From NCBI GenBank assembly GCA_017612655.1, contig JAGAFM010000044.1:1-16673 (forward strand): 16,673 nucleotides of DNA. The letters run 5' to 3'. The position numbers and the translations under genes were made by a program. The DNA comes from Clostridia bacterium (GTDB lineage Bacteria; Bacillota; Clostridia; Oscillospirales; CAG-272). Positions 6,511 through 14,655 of the stretch are shown one piece after another. The notes under the pieces are model-generated. The model was not told where the DNA came from, ran no database searches, and was given only the letters and a program-made list of their open reading frames with translations. Position 1 is the stretch's first letter, and each line of letters begins with the position of its first letter.

Positions 6511-7698
6511 TTACAGGCCGGATCGGATCAGTTTTCCGAGGATGGCGATCCCTTTGGGAATGACCTCATCGGCCGGCATGGAATAATTCAGCCGGAACGA
6601 ACGCGAGGGGGCCGTCGGATCACAGTTGAATGCTGTTCCGGGCACGACGAAAACGAGTTCTTTCGCAGCGTCGCGCACCAGCGCCGGCATGTCGGAGTTC
6701 TCGGGCAGAGTGCACCAGAGGAAAATCCCGCCCTCCGGACGGGTAAAGGTGACGCTCTCGGGCAGTTCCCGCTCCAGGCTTTCCAACATCAGTCCGGATT
6801 TCCTTCGATAGATTTCGCGGATCTTCCGGATATGGTCATCCAGGTCGTAACGCGTCAGATAATCCGCGCACATCATCTGGAACATGATATTCGTATGAAC
6901 GTCCTCCACCTGTTTTGCGACGACCATTTTGGCAGCGAGCGCCTGGTTGGCGCAGAAGAAACCGATCCGCATGCCTGCTGACAGGATCTTGGAGAAAGAG
7001 CCACCGTAAACCACCCGTCCGTCCGTATCCATGGATTTGATGGTCGGGACTTCTTCCCCGGCGAAGCGAAGTTCTCCGTAGGGGTTGTCTTCGAAGATTA
7101 CAGTATCGTATTTCTGTGCCAGTTCGTATACGGCCTTGCGCTTGGCAAGGGACATCGTGATCCCGGCCGGGTTCTGGAAGGTCGGAATCAGATAAATCAT
7201 TTTGGCGTTCGGATTGGCTCGGAGCGCCTGCTCCAGTCCTTCGATCGATATGCCGTCCGATTCCAGGTCCACTCCGACCAGCTTCGCCCCGCAGGAGCGG
7301 AACGCGTTCAGAGCGCCGATGAAACTCGGATTTTCCGCAATGACGACGTCTCCCTCGTTGCAGAGCACCTTGCAGGTCAGTTCAATCGCCTGCTGTCCAC
7401 CCGAGGTGATGATGATTGTGTCGTCTGCCGTCCCGACGGAGAATCTTTCCCTCAGACGCTGTTCAACCAGCTGTCTCAGCAGAGGATATCCTTCGGTTAC
7501 GGAATACTGAAGCGCTTCGATCGGGGCGGATTCGAAAATCCGTGAGGAAATCTCCGCAAATTCCTTCACCGGAAACGATTCCGCGGCCGGGTTTCCGCCG
7601 GAAAACGAAATGGCGCCCGGTGTTCCGAGACTCTTGAAAATCTCCCGGATCGCGGAGGGCTTCATGTTGGCCAACTTTTCAGAAAACCGATATTCCAT
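6511..7698 (-). CDS. PLP-dependent aminotransferase, class I/II (aromatic type likely)
   Basis: A cytoplasmic fold-type I aminotransferase of 395 residues. Landmarks in order: GGQQAIEL at 100-107 (cofactor phosphate), FQNPAG at 174-179 with the conserved Asn, FEDNPYGEL at 202-210 with the Asp that contacts the pyridine nitrogen, SFSK with the Schiff-base Lys237, Arg244 nearby, and a C-terminal FRLNYS carrying the substrate-carboxylate Arg. The pattern resembles the KAT/AADAT-LysN branch (2-aminoadipate, kynurenine, aromatic amino acids). Its position after acyl-CoA synthetase, iorA and iorB argues for aromatic amino acids interconverted with aryl pyruvates. The ATG has CAGGAG 8 bases upstream and lies 2 bases from the lipoprotein stop. 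It is the last gene before a terminator. Confidence 0.92.
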   Translation of the reverse strand: MEYRFSEKLANMKPSAIREIFKSLGTPGAISFSGGNPAAESFPVKEFAEISSRIFESAPIEALQYSVTEGYPLLRQLVEQRLRERFSVGTADDTIIITSGGQQAIELTCKVLCNEGDVVIAENPSFIGALNAFRSCGAKLVGVDLESDGISIEGLEQALRANPNAKMIYLIPTFQNPAGITMSLAKRKAVYELAQKYDTVIFEDNPYGELRFAGEEVPTIKSMDTDGRVVYGGSFSKILSAGMRIGFFCANQALAAKMVVAKQVEDVHTNIMFQMMCADYLTRYDLDDHIRKIREIYRRKSGLMLESLERELPESVTFTRPEGGIFLWCTLPENSDMPALVRDAAKELVFVVPGTAFNCDPTAPSRSFRLNYSMPADEVIPKGIAILGKLIRSGL

Positions 7699-7700
7699 CT

Positions 7701-8444
7701 TTATTCTCCTGTTTCCTCAGACTTCGGTTCGTCGTCCGGTTCGTCCTCGTCATCGGGAACCTCGTCCTGAACGGTTTCATCTTCCGGGATTACGATCACA
7801 GCGTCCGGCAGTGTCACGGAGACCTCCCCGTAGGCCTCAATCGTCAGGGTGGCAACCTCCTTCAGTCCGTTGTCATCGTAGAAGCTGAGTTTGGCGGAGG
7901 CGATTTTTCCGTCCCGGAAGGATATCGAGTAAATACAGGTATCGGTGACCCTCTTGTAGCACCCGGAATCCGCGTCATAAGCGAATGCATCATACAGATG
8001 TGAAAAATAGCCAGAGAACTGGGCGACCATCTGATTCAGAACGGTGGCAACCGTAAAATCTTCGTCTGCAAGGAGAGCGCAGTCCTGCTTTTCCCAGGCG
8101 TCGGTCTCCTTGTTCCTGGAATAATACCAGGTCACGCCTTCCGAACCGGTTCCGTAAAAGACCTCTCCCGCAAGTTCCGGTTCTCCGTTCTTGATCTCGG
8201 AGATTTCTTCCCGGACTGCGTCTTTCGTCAGGGAAATCACGATGTGAGTCCCCGACATCAGATCGCTGCTCCGGTCCTCGAACGTCATCCTGGAGTTTTC
8301 GAAAACCGATATATCCAAGGCGGCATTCCATCCGCTTTCCGTAACGCGCTCCCCGTTTCCGCAGGCGGTCATCGCAGCGAGCAGAAACAGCGCGCAGAAG
8401 ACAGCACAGAACGCCCTGCGGGCGAGTCCGTTTCTCTTTCTCAT
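7701..8444 (-). CDS. Putative lipoprotein of unknown function
   Basis: A 247-residue secreted lipoprotein. It has a positively charged start (MRKRNGLARR), a hydrophobic core and a lipobox-like MTAC ending at Cys28, so it should be lipid-anchored outside the membrane. The mature part alternates beta-like stretches (for example WYYSRNKETDAWEKQ and SISFRDGKIASAKLSFYDDNG) and ends in a highly acidic tail rich in Asp, Glu and Pro from about residue 218. I recognise no family; the beta-rich pattern would fit a LolA/LppX-like hydrophobic-ligand binder, but this is only a guess. The ATG at 8444 has AAGGAG 8 bases upstream; the ATG two codons earlier is too close to it. It is set tightly between iorB (16 bases) and the aminotransferase (2 bases), so it is an operon member. 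Confidence 0.8.
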   Translation of the reverse strand: MRKRNGLARRAFCAVFCALFLLAAMTACGNGERVTESGWNAALDISVFENSRMTFEDRSSDLMSGTHIVISLTKDAVREEISEIKNGEPELAGEVFYGTGSEGVTWYYSRNKETDAWEKQDCALLADEDFTVATVLNQMVAQFSGYFSHLYDAFAYDADSGCYKRVTDTCIYSISFRDGKIASAKLSFYDDNGLKEVATLTIEAYGEVSVTLPDAVIVIPEDETVQDEVPDDEDEPDDEPKSEETGE

Positions 8445-8460
8445 CTGCATCGCTCCTTCC

Positions 8461-9042
8461 TTACACGTTTCGATAACCGTAACCCAGATCAAACGCGGAC
8501 AGATTCATCTCGAGAAAGCGGGGAGGGACCGTTTCCTTCAATGCGGCGATCCACTGCTCTTTCGGGATTTCCGTCTGAGCGGCGAGTACGCCGATCAGAA
8601 CGACATTGACGGCTTTTTCCGTCCCTGCCTGCCGTGCCAGCGAGAGCGCATCGAGCGCAATCAGGTTCGCTTTTTCACGGATCTCTTCCAGAAGGCCCTC
8701 CGGATAACGGGCCGCACCGGTAATGACGGGCATGGGGTCGATCTTCTGCGTACCTGCGATCACGGTTCCACCCTTTTTGAGGTACGGGAGTGCGCGGTAA
8801 GCTTCCAGCTGTTCGAATCCGAGAATCAGGTCTGCTTCTCCCGGGCCGACGATGGGGGAATAGACAACCGGTCCGTACTTGACGTAGGTGACCACACTCC
8901 CGCCGCGCTGGCTCATGCCGTGCACTTCGGACAGCTTGACGTCATATCCCGCGCGGACCAGAACGTTTCCGAGAATGCGGCTGGCGAGGAGCGTACCCTG
9001 CCCCCCGACTCCGACAATCATAATCTGTTTTGTGGTCTGCAT
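8461..9042 (-). CDS. iorB: Indolepyruvate:ferredoxin oxidoreductase beta subunit
   Basis: A 193-residue subunit of the enzyme that converts aryl pyruvates plus CoA to aryl-acetyl-CoA, CO2 and reduced ferredoxin (reversible). It is the gamma-type domain of the 2-oxoacid oxidoreductase family: MIVGVGGQGTLLASRILG at the start, then SEVHGMSQRGGSVVTYVKYG and the PGEADLILGFEQLEA stretch are all characteristic. Length is normal for IorB. The ATG at 9042 has AAAGGAG 8 bases upstream; in-frame codons further up run into the iorA end. It lies 23 bases after iorA. Confidence 0.95.
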   Translation of the reverse strand: MQTTKQIMIVGVGGQGTLLASRILGNVLVRAGYDVKLSEVHGMSQRGGSVVTYVKYGPVVYSPIVGPGEADLILGFEQLEAYRALPYLKKGGTVIAGTQKIDPMPVITGAARYPEGLLEEIREKANLIALDALSLARQAGTEKAVNVVLIGVLAAQTEIPKEQWIAALKETVPPRFLEMNLSAFDLGYGYRNV

Positions 9043-9065
9043 CTTTCTGACTCCTTTCCGCTCAC

Positions 9066-10829
9066 TCAGTCCTGCTTTTCCAAAGCGTGGAACGGACAGA
9101 CGCCGACACAGAGACCGCAGCCGTTGCACTGGGTCGGGTCGACGACCACATGACCGTCTTCCTTCCTAGAGATGGCCGGACAGCCGAGCTTCATGCACAG
9201 ACCGCATTTTCTGCAGGCATCCGTGCAAACAGCACGACCGGTGTAGCGGACGCTCTTCAGAAGGGCGCAGGGGCGCTGCGCGATGACAACGGCAGGTTCG
9301 TCGGACGCGACCGCGTCCTTTACCGCCGCCTCGAAGGATTTGACGTCAAAAGGATCGGCCACCGTTACCGATTCAATTCCCACAGCGCGGCAGAGCGCGA
9401 CGAGATCCACCTGTTTGGTTGCCTCTCCGCGGATGGTTTTTCCGGTCAGGGGGTTGTCCTGATGACCGGTCATGCCGGTGATGGAGTTGTCCAGAATGAT
9501 GACGGTGTTGATACCCTTGTTGTAAACGATATCGATCAGTCCGGTGACTCCGGAATGCATGAAGGTCGAATCACCGATGACCGAGACCAGCTTTTTTGTG
9601 AACTCCGGGCCGCGGGCCTTTGCCATTCCGAGTGCGGCGGACACGGAAGCCCCCATGCAGATCACCGAGTCGATGGAGGAAAGCGGAGCGGAAGCTCCGA
9701 GAGAATAGCATCCGATGTCGCCGGATACCACCAGCCCCAGCTTTTTCAGCACGTAGAAGGTTCCCCTGTGAGGGCAGCCCGGACAGAGAACCGGGGGGCG
9801 GCCCGGGACCGGGGCAATCGTCAGAAGATCCTCTTCTTTCACGGGTTCTTTTCCGAGAATGACGCGGGCGATTTCGGCGGGCGTGTATTCTCCCAGCAGA
9901 GTGAAGGCCTCTTTTCCGATTACGTTCAGCCCGATAGCCCTGCAGTGGTTTTCCAGGAACGGATCCAGTTCCTCGAGAACGTAGACCAGATCGCACGACG
10001 CCGCGAAATCCTTCAGCAGCTGCGTTGGGAGCGGATAGACCATTCCCAGTTTGCAGTAGGAGACGGAATCTCCGAGAGCTTCCCTTGCGTACAGATCCGT
10101 GATTCCGGCGGTGATGACGCCGATCCGTTTCCCGCTGATCCGCTTCTCGCTCCGGTCAATCCGGTTCAGAGCGGTCGTTTCCGCGAAGGCGCGGAGGTTC
10201 TCCATCCGCTTTTCCACTTCGATATGGCGCTTGCGCGCGAAGGCGGGCACCATGACGTATTTTTCCGCATTTTTATCATACGGTCCGAGATCTTTTTCTT
10301 CCCGTTCCGAGGGCTCAACCAGGCTCTGCGAGTGTGCGACCCGTGTGGTCAGCCGCAGCAGGACCGGCGTGTCATAGGTTTCGGACAGGCGGAACGCCTC
10401 TTTCGTGAAGGAGAGGCATTCCGACGAATCGGAGGGCTCCAGCATGAGAAGCTTCGCAGCTTCCGCATAGTGGCGCGAATCCTGCTCGTTCTGAGAAGAG
10501 TGCATTCCGGGATCGTCAGCGACGCAGATCAGAAGACCTCCGTTCACGCCGGTGTAGGAGGCGGTGAAAAGCGGGTCAGCCATTACGTTCAGTCCGACGT
10601 GCTTGCAACAGGCCATTGCTCTGGCCCCTCCGATTGACGCGCCGATGGCCACTTCGCATGCGACCTTTTCGTTCGGAGCCCATTCTGCATAGACGTCCGT
10701 TTCCGGATATGTCGCCAGGAATTCCGTGATTTCTGTGCTTGGTGTTCCGGGATAGGAGGAAACGACCCGGACGCCTGCTTCCCAGGCGCCGCGTGCGACC
10801 GCTCCGTTCCCGATCATCAACTGTTTCAT
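9066..10829 (-). CDS. iorA: Indolepyruvate:ferredoxin oxidoreductase alpha subunit
   Basis: A 587-residue thiamine-diphosphate and iron-sulfur enzyme subunit of normal family length. The N-terminal pyrimidine-binding domain begins with GNGAVARGAWEAGV and SYPGTPSTEI. CPGCPHRG lies at 349-356, a TPP-binding segment runs from IGDST near 418 to LDNS near 447, and two [4Fe-4S] clusters sit at the C-terminus: Cys539, 542, 545, 550 and Cys568, 571, 574, 578. The first cluster has a four-residue gap before its last Cys, which is typical of IOR. The ATG at 10829 has AAAGG nine bases upstream; a TTG just before it is less likely. Four enzymes in the operon share the aryl-pyruvate theme. Aromatic rather than branched-chain specificity follows from the fused IorA architecture. 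Confidence 0.96.
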   Translation of the reverse strand: MKQLMIGNGAVARGAWEAGVRVVSSYPGTPSTEITEFLATYPETDVYAEWAPNEKVACEVAIGASIGGARAMACCKHVGLNVMADPLFTASYTGVNGGLLICVADDPGMHSSQNEQDSRHYAEAAKLLMLEPSDSSECLSFTKEAFRLSETYDTPVLLRLTTRVAHSQSLVEPSEREEKDLGPYDKNAEKYVMVPAFARKRHIEVEKRMENLRAFAETTALNRIDRSEKRISGKRIGVITAGITDLYAREALGDSVSYCKLGMVYPLPTQLLKDFAASCDLVYVLEELDPFLENHCRAIGLNVIGKEAFTLLGEYTPAEIARVILGKEPVKEEDLLTIAPVPGRPPVLCPGCPHRGTFYVLKKLGLVVSGDIGCYSLGASAPLSSIDSVICMGASVSAALGMAKARGPEFTKKLVSVIGDSTFMHSGVTGLIDIVYNKGINTVIILDNSITGMTGHQDNPLTGKTIRGEATKQVDLVALCRAVGIESVTVADPFDVKSFEAAVKDAVASDEPAVVIAQRPCALLKSVRYTGRAVCTDACRKCGLCMKLGCPAISRKEDGHVVVDPTQCNGCGLCVGVCPFHALEKQD

Positions 10830-10855
10830 CAAATACTGCCTTTCTACCGTTCCGG

Positions 10856-12490
10856 TCAGCCGTTAATCTGCTGCTCCACCAGGGATTCTCCGCAGTAGAT
10901 TTCGCGGAGTTTCGGCTTTTCGATCTTGCCCGTGGGATTCCGCGGGATTTTTGCAAAGATGACTTTCCTCGGACGCTTGTACCGCGGAAGCGTGAGACAG
11001 AACTCGTTCACTTCCTCTTCGGTCAACGTCATTCCTTCCTTGACTTCGATAATGGCTGCCGCGATCTCTCCGAGCCGTTTGTCCGGGAGACCGATCACAG
11101 CGACATCGCGAACCGCTCCGTGTCTGCGAATGTGATCCTCGATCTGAACCGGATAGAGGTTTTCTCCTCCGGTGATAATCACGTCTTTTTTCCGGTCGAC
11201 GAGGAAGATGAATCCGTCTTCGTCTTCCATTGCCATATCGCCCGTAAACAGCCATCCGTCGCGGATGGTTTCCGCCGTGGCGGTTTCGTCTTTGTAGTAG
11301 CACAGCATGACGCCGGGACCTCTGACGCAGAGTTCCCCGACCTCGCCGCGTGCGACGGGGGCGCCGGTTTCATCCACGATTTTGGTTTCCCATCCGAATC
11401 CGGCTTTTCCGATCGCGCCGACCTTGTGGATGTTTTCCACACCGAGATGGACGCAACCCGGTCCGATCGACTCCGACAGACCGTAGTTGGTATCGTACTG
11501 CTGCCCCGGGAAGCAGGCCTGCCATCTGCGGATCAGGGACGGAGGAACCGGCTGCGCGCCGATGTGCATCAGTCTCCACTGAGACAGAGAATAGTCGGCC
11601 AGCCGGATCTTGCCGGAATCCACGGAATCCAGAATATCCTGCGCCCAGGGAACGAGCAGCCAGACGATGGTGCACTTCTCTTCCGACGCGGTACGGATGA
11701 TCCAGTCCGGTCTGGTTCCCTTCAGGAGAACCGCCTTGCTGCCGGAATAGAGACTTCCGAACCAGTGCATTTTCGCCCCGGTATGGTAGAGGGGCGGGAT
11801 GCAGAGAAACACATCGTCATGAGTCTGGCCGTGGTGCGCCTGCTCGACCTTCGCCGAGTGCGAGAGGCTGTGATGCGCATGAAGAATGGCCTTCGGAAAC
11901 CCGGTCGTGCCGGACGAGAAATAGATGGCGGCGTTATCTTCCTCGGACAGCGTGATTTCGGGCGCATGGGAGGAACAGAAGGCAATCATTTTGTCAAAAC
12001 TGTCCGCAAACGTCGGGCAGTCTTCGCCTACATAAAACAGATGGCGAACCCCGGGAATCCGGTCAGAGATCTCTTCGACCCGTCCGATAAACTCCGGTCC
12101 GAACACCAGAAAGGAGCAGTCGGCCTTTTCTAAACAGTATTTAATTTCTTCTGCCGTATATCGGAAATTCAGCGGAACCGCAACCGCTCCCGCCTTCAGA
12201 ATGCCGAAATAGATGGGGAGCCATTCGATGGAATTCATCATCAGAATGGCGACCTTATCATCCCGGCCAACGCCTCGGGTCAGGAGCAGATTGGCGAAGC
12301 GGTTCGCCTTCACGTCAAACATTTTCCAGGTGAGTTCCCTGCGGAACGGCTGCCCCGGTTCGGGCTGAACGAGGGAATACTCCTTCCAGGTCAGTCTGGA
12401 TTCCGGTTCAAACGCCGGGTTGATCTCCACCAGAGCAACCTCGTCGGGATACAGCTGGGCATTCCTTACAAGCAGGTCGGTAATTGGCAT
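10856..12490 (-). CDS. AMP-forming acyl-CoA synthetase (possible aryl-acid CoA ligase)
   Basis: A 544-residue class I adenylate-forming enzyme that activates a carboxylic acid with ATP and CoA. Motifs: the P-loop-like SSGTTGFPK at 192-200, YGLSES at 336-341, the ribose-binding TGD at 416-418, the hinge region DRKKDVIITGGENLYP at 432-447 and the catalytic Lys522 in NPTGK. There is an extra segment at about 33-60 in which LTWKEYSL is echoed by LTWKMFDV. As first gene of the iorAB-aminotransferase operon it probably handles aryl acetates (phenyl-, hydroxyphenyl- or indoleacetate), but this is an inference; a fatty acid substrate is possible. The start ATG has only a weak ribosome binding site (GCGAG). 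The promoter is at 12569-12597. Confidence 0.9.
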   Translation of the reverse strand: MPITDLLVRNAQLYPDEVALVEINPAFEPESRLTWKEYSLVQPEPGQPFRRELTWKMFDVKANRFANLLLTRGVGRDDKVAILMMNSIEWLPIYFGILKAGAVAVPLNFRYTAEEIKYCLEKADCSFLVFGPEFIGRVEEISDRIPGVRHLFYVGEDCPTFADSFDKMIAFCSSHAPEITLSEEDNAAIYFSSGTTGFPKAILHAHHSLSHSAKVEQAHHGQTHDDVFLCIPPLYHTGAKMHWFGSLYSGSKAVLLKGTRPDWIIRTASEEKCTIVWLLVPWAQDILDSVDSGKIRLADYSLSQWRLMHIGAQPVPPSLIRRWQACFPGQQYDTNYGLSESIGPGCVHLGVENIHKVGAIGKAGFGWETKIVDETGAPVARGEVGELCVRGPGVMLCYYKDETATAETIRDGWLFTGDMAMEDEDGFIFLVDRKKDVIITGGENLYPVQIEDHIRRHGAVRDVAVIGLPDKRLGEIAAAIIEVKEGMTLTEEEVNEFCLTLPRYKRPRKVIFAKIPRNPTGKIEKPKLREIYCGESLVEQQING

Positions 12491-12568
12491 GTCTTTGTCT
12501 CGCTTTCGTTACGAATCGGGCCGGGGTTTTCGGAAACGTCCCGTTTTTCACATAAAAATACAAACTAC

Positions 12569-12597
12569 ATAATACCATTTTTCCACGTTTTTGTCAA
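12569..12597 (-). promoter_or_regulatory. Strong promoter of acyl-CoA synthetase-ior operon
   Basis: Minus-strand TTGACA (12592-12597) and TATTAT (12569-12574) are 17 bases apart. The -35 box begins 1 base after the T-tract of the preceding terminator. The predicted start near 12562 gives a 5' leader of about 70 bases, in which I see no obvious riboswitch or T-box. Confidence 0.85.
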
Positions 12598-12598
12598 G

Positions 12599-12643
12599 AA
12601 AAAACGGCAGAAATCGCGTGGTTTCCCCGCAGGTTTCCGCCGT
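12599..12643 (-). terminator. Terminator of the redox-stress operon
   Basis: On the minus strand ACGGCGGAAA pairs with TTTCTGCCGT (12634-12643 with 12604-12613; one G-T pair), with a further small GC-rich hairpin inside the loop. TTTTTT follows directly. It ends the operon whose last gene stops at 12681. Confidence 0.9.
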
Positions 12644-12680
12644 CTGTCAGGACTGGCATTTTTTGGATAGATAAAGCGTC

Positions 12681-13472
12681 TTACAGGAACCGGATCAGGA
12701 CCAGGAGCGTGGAAAAATACTCCCGGACCACCGAGGAAAATAGGCTGACGGCAGAGGCGGTCGGTACGCCGTAATAGGTGGAGGAAAGACCGTTCTGCGC
12801 GCAGAGGACGGAGATCCTCGGAATGTGAAACGAGCTGGAAACGCTGATACATGGCCATCCGGTCCAGCCGCGTTCGTCGAGGATCTGTTTCATCAGACGA
12901 ACGTTGTCCAGGGTGCTCAGGGCTTTCGATTCCGCCACGATCCGTTCTTCCGCGATTCCCTTCCCGACCAGGTACCGCTTCATGATTTCCCCTTCGCTGG
13001 AAACGGCTCCCGCATCAATTCCTCCCGACACGATGCAGACCGCTTCCGGGTTCTCGGAAAGCAGCTTTGCGGCGCCTTCCAGCCGTTCCGTCAGCATGAC
13101 GCCGGGCTTGTCGTTTCGGGTACTGCAGCCGTAGACCAGGATGACAGTCTCCCCGCGGTTTTCCGGAACGGTCGCCGAAAAGGAAGCCAGATAGGCCGTA
13201 AAGCAGGCGAACGTGACGGTAAAGAGCACCACGAGTGCTGTATAGATCCAGCGGACGATCCGCGTCCCTTTTCCGGTTTCGCGTTTCCGGAGAAAGAAAA
13301 GAACCAGCGGGACGGCTAAAATCACTGCGGGAGGAATCCATCCCAAGAGGGGAATCCACGTCCGGAGAGTCGGGGTCAGAATGCTGTTGACCCAGAGATC
13401 GGAAAAACAGAGAAAGGAAAACGCCGCGCAGAGCGCGAACAGAACGGACGCCGCCTTTTTCCAGACTGCCAT
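12681..13472 (-). CDS. YdcF/SanA/ElyC family (DUF218) membrane protein
   Basis: A 263-residue membrane protein. Three hydrophobic segments (about 8-24, 46-62 and 75-95) precede a DUF218 domain at about 98-250. The domain carries YGCSTRNDKPGVMLTERLEGA, then VSGGI, then SEGEIMKRYLVGKGI and the family's STLDN. Relatives (SanA, ElyC, YdcF) affect envelope integrity, vancomycin sensitivity or peptidoglycan precursor supply in Enterobacteria; the reaction is unknown. The ATG at 13472 has AAAGGAGG nine bases upstream. It follows the cation transporter gene by 42 bases with no terminator between, so I place it last in the redox operon. Confidence 0.85.
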   Translation of the reverse strand: MAVWKKAASVLFALCAAFSFLCFSDLWVNSILTPTLRTWIPLLGWIPPAVILAVPLVLFFLRKRETGKGTRIVRWIYTALVVLFTVTFACFTAYLASFSATVPENRGETVILVYGCSTRNDKPGVMLTERLEGAAKLLSENPEAVCIVSGGIDAGAVSSEGEIMKRYLVGKGIAEERIVAESKALSTLDNVRLMKQILDERGWTGWPCISVSSSFHIPRISVLCAQNGLSSTYYGVPTASAVSLFSSVVREYFSTLLVLIRFL

Positions 13473-13514
13473 CTGGCTAATCCTCCTTTCGGTTCCGAAT
13501 CGCAAAAGGATCCG

Positions 13515-14654
13515 TTACGCGTCGATATCGGAGACGATCTGCAGGGTGTAATCGGGATACAGAGCCTGGACCTCCTCGGTCAGGGTCCGGATTGCCTCGC
13601 TCCGTTCGATGTCAAAGCTCTGGACCACGTCGAACCGGATGGTTTTGTGCTCCGTATCGGCATAGAAGCCGTGAAGCTGAAGCGCCCAGTCGTGGGCCAT
13701 GACCGTTTCCTGAACCCGATTCCGGATTTCAGCGCGTTCATCGTCTGAGGTGTTGTAGGAATACACGCCGATTCCGGTCAGGATCACTCCGGTTTCCTGA
13801 TAGACTTTCACCTGAATGTGACGGGTCAGGCGGTCCACCTCATCAAGCAACATGGTGTCGGGCAATTCCAGGTGAACGCTTCCGTAATTCTTGCTGGGGC
13901 CGTAATTGAACAGGATGAGGTCGTACGCGCCGCGGACCTCGGGTTCTTCGCAGATCAGCTGCTTGATCCGGTCCGTTTCCTCTTTGTCTCCCCGTTTTCC
14001 GAGAATGTCGTCCACCGTTTCAACCATCATCTCGATACCCGCCTTGACGATGAACAGCGAGATCAGGATGCCGACGTACGCCTCCACCGAAACGTTCCAG
14101 ATCAGGTATACGATCGCGGAAGCCAGAACCGATGCGGAGAGGATGGCGTCAAACAGTGCATCCGAACCGGACGCGACGAGCGCACCGGAATTGAACTTTT
14201 TCCCCTGTCTTTTCACATACTGACCGAGGACCAGTTTCACGGCGATCGCTACGGAAATAATGATCAGCGAAACCGTACTGTAGTCTGCGGCTTCGGGAGA
14301 AATGACTTTTTTGATCGATTCCACGAGCGAGGTGATGCCCGCGTAGAGAACGATCGCCGCGACGATCATCGAACTCAGGTATTCGATTCTTCCGTAACCG
14401 AGCGGATGCTTTTTGTTCGGCTGTTTCGCCCCGAGTTTTGCGCCGATGATCGTGACCACGGAAGACAGGGCGTCGGACAGATTGTTGACCGCATCCAGAA
14501 TTACGGCAATCGAATTCGAGACGAGGCCGACAAACGCTTTGAACCCGACCAGCATCAGGTTCGTCGCGATCCCGACAATACTCGTCCGAACGATAGCGCT
14601 CTCTCTCCCTTCGGCGAGAGCGTCCACACTGTTGTGCTCTTTTTCTTTTTCCAT
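13515..14654 (-). CDS. Cation diffusion facilitator with tandem cytoplasmic domains
   Basis: A 379-residue metal exporter of the inner membrane. Six helices are expected in residues about 25-205. The transport site reads Asn57-x3-Asp61 in helix 2 and Asp165-x3-Asp169 in helix 5. This is not the HxxxD typical of zinc exporters, and NxxxD/DxxxD is compatible with manganese or iron (inference). The cytoplasmic part is about 175 residues, twice the usual size, and looks like two related alpha-beta repeats (about 225-285 and 300-375). The start is ATG at 14654, with AAGGAG 10 bases upstream, inside the end of the glutathione peroxidase gene; one base separates stop and start, so the two are translationally linked. 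An alternative TTG at 14663 is too close to the ribosome binding site. Confidence 0.92.
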   Translation of the reverse strand: MEKEKEHNSVDALAEGRESAIVRTSIVGIATNLMLVGFKAFVGLVSNSIAVILDAVNNLSDALSSVVTIIGAKLGAKQPNKKHPLGYGRIEYLSSMIVAAIVLYAGITSLVESIKKVISPEAADYSTVSLIIISVAIAVKLVLGQYVKRQGKKFNSGALVASGSDALFDAILSASVLASAIVYLIWNVSVEAYVGILISLFIVKAGIEMMVETVDDILGKRGDKEETDRIKQLICEEPEVRGAYDLILFNYGPSKNYGSVHLELPDTMLLDEVDRLTRHIQVKVYQETGVILTGIGVYSYNTSDDERAEIRNRVQETVMAHDWALQLHGFYADTEHKTIRFDVVQSFDIERSEAIRTLTEEVQALYPDYTLQIVSDIDA

Positions 14655-14655
14655 C

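Noticed and set aside
9087..10637. A 516-codon plus-strand frame opposite iorA
   Set aside because: It mirrors the codon structure of iorA, which has clear TPP and iron-sulfur motifs; the mirror frame has no recognisable motif or ribosome binding site.
10739..12133. A 464-codon plus-strand frame opposite the acyl-CoA synthetase
   Set aside because: Antisense shadow of a gene with all adenylate-forming motifs; low-complexity translation.
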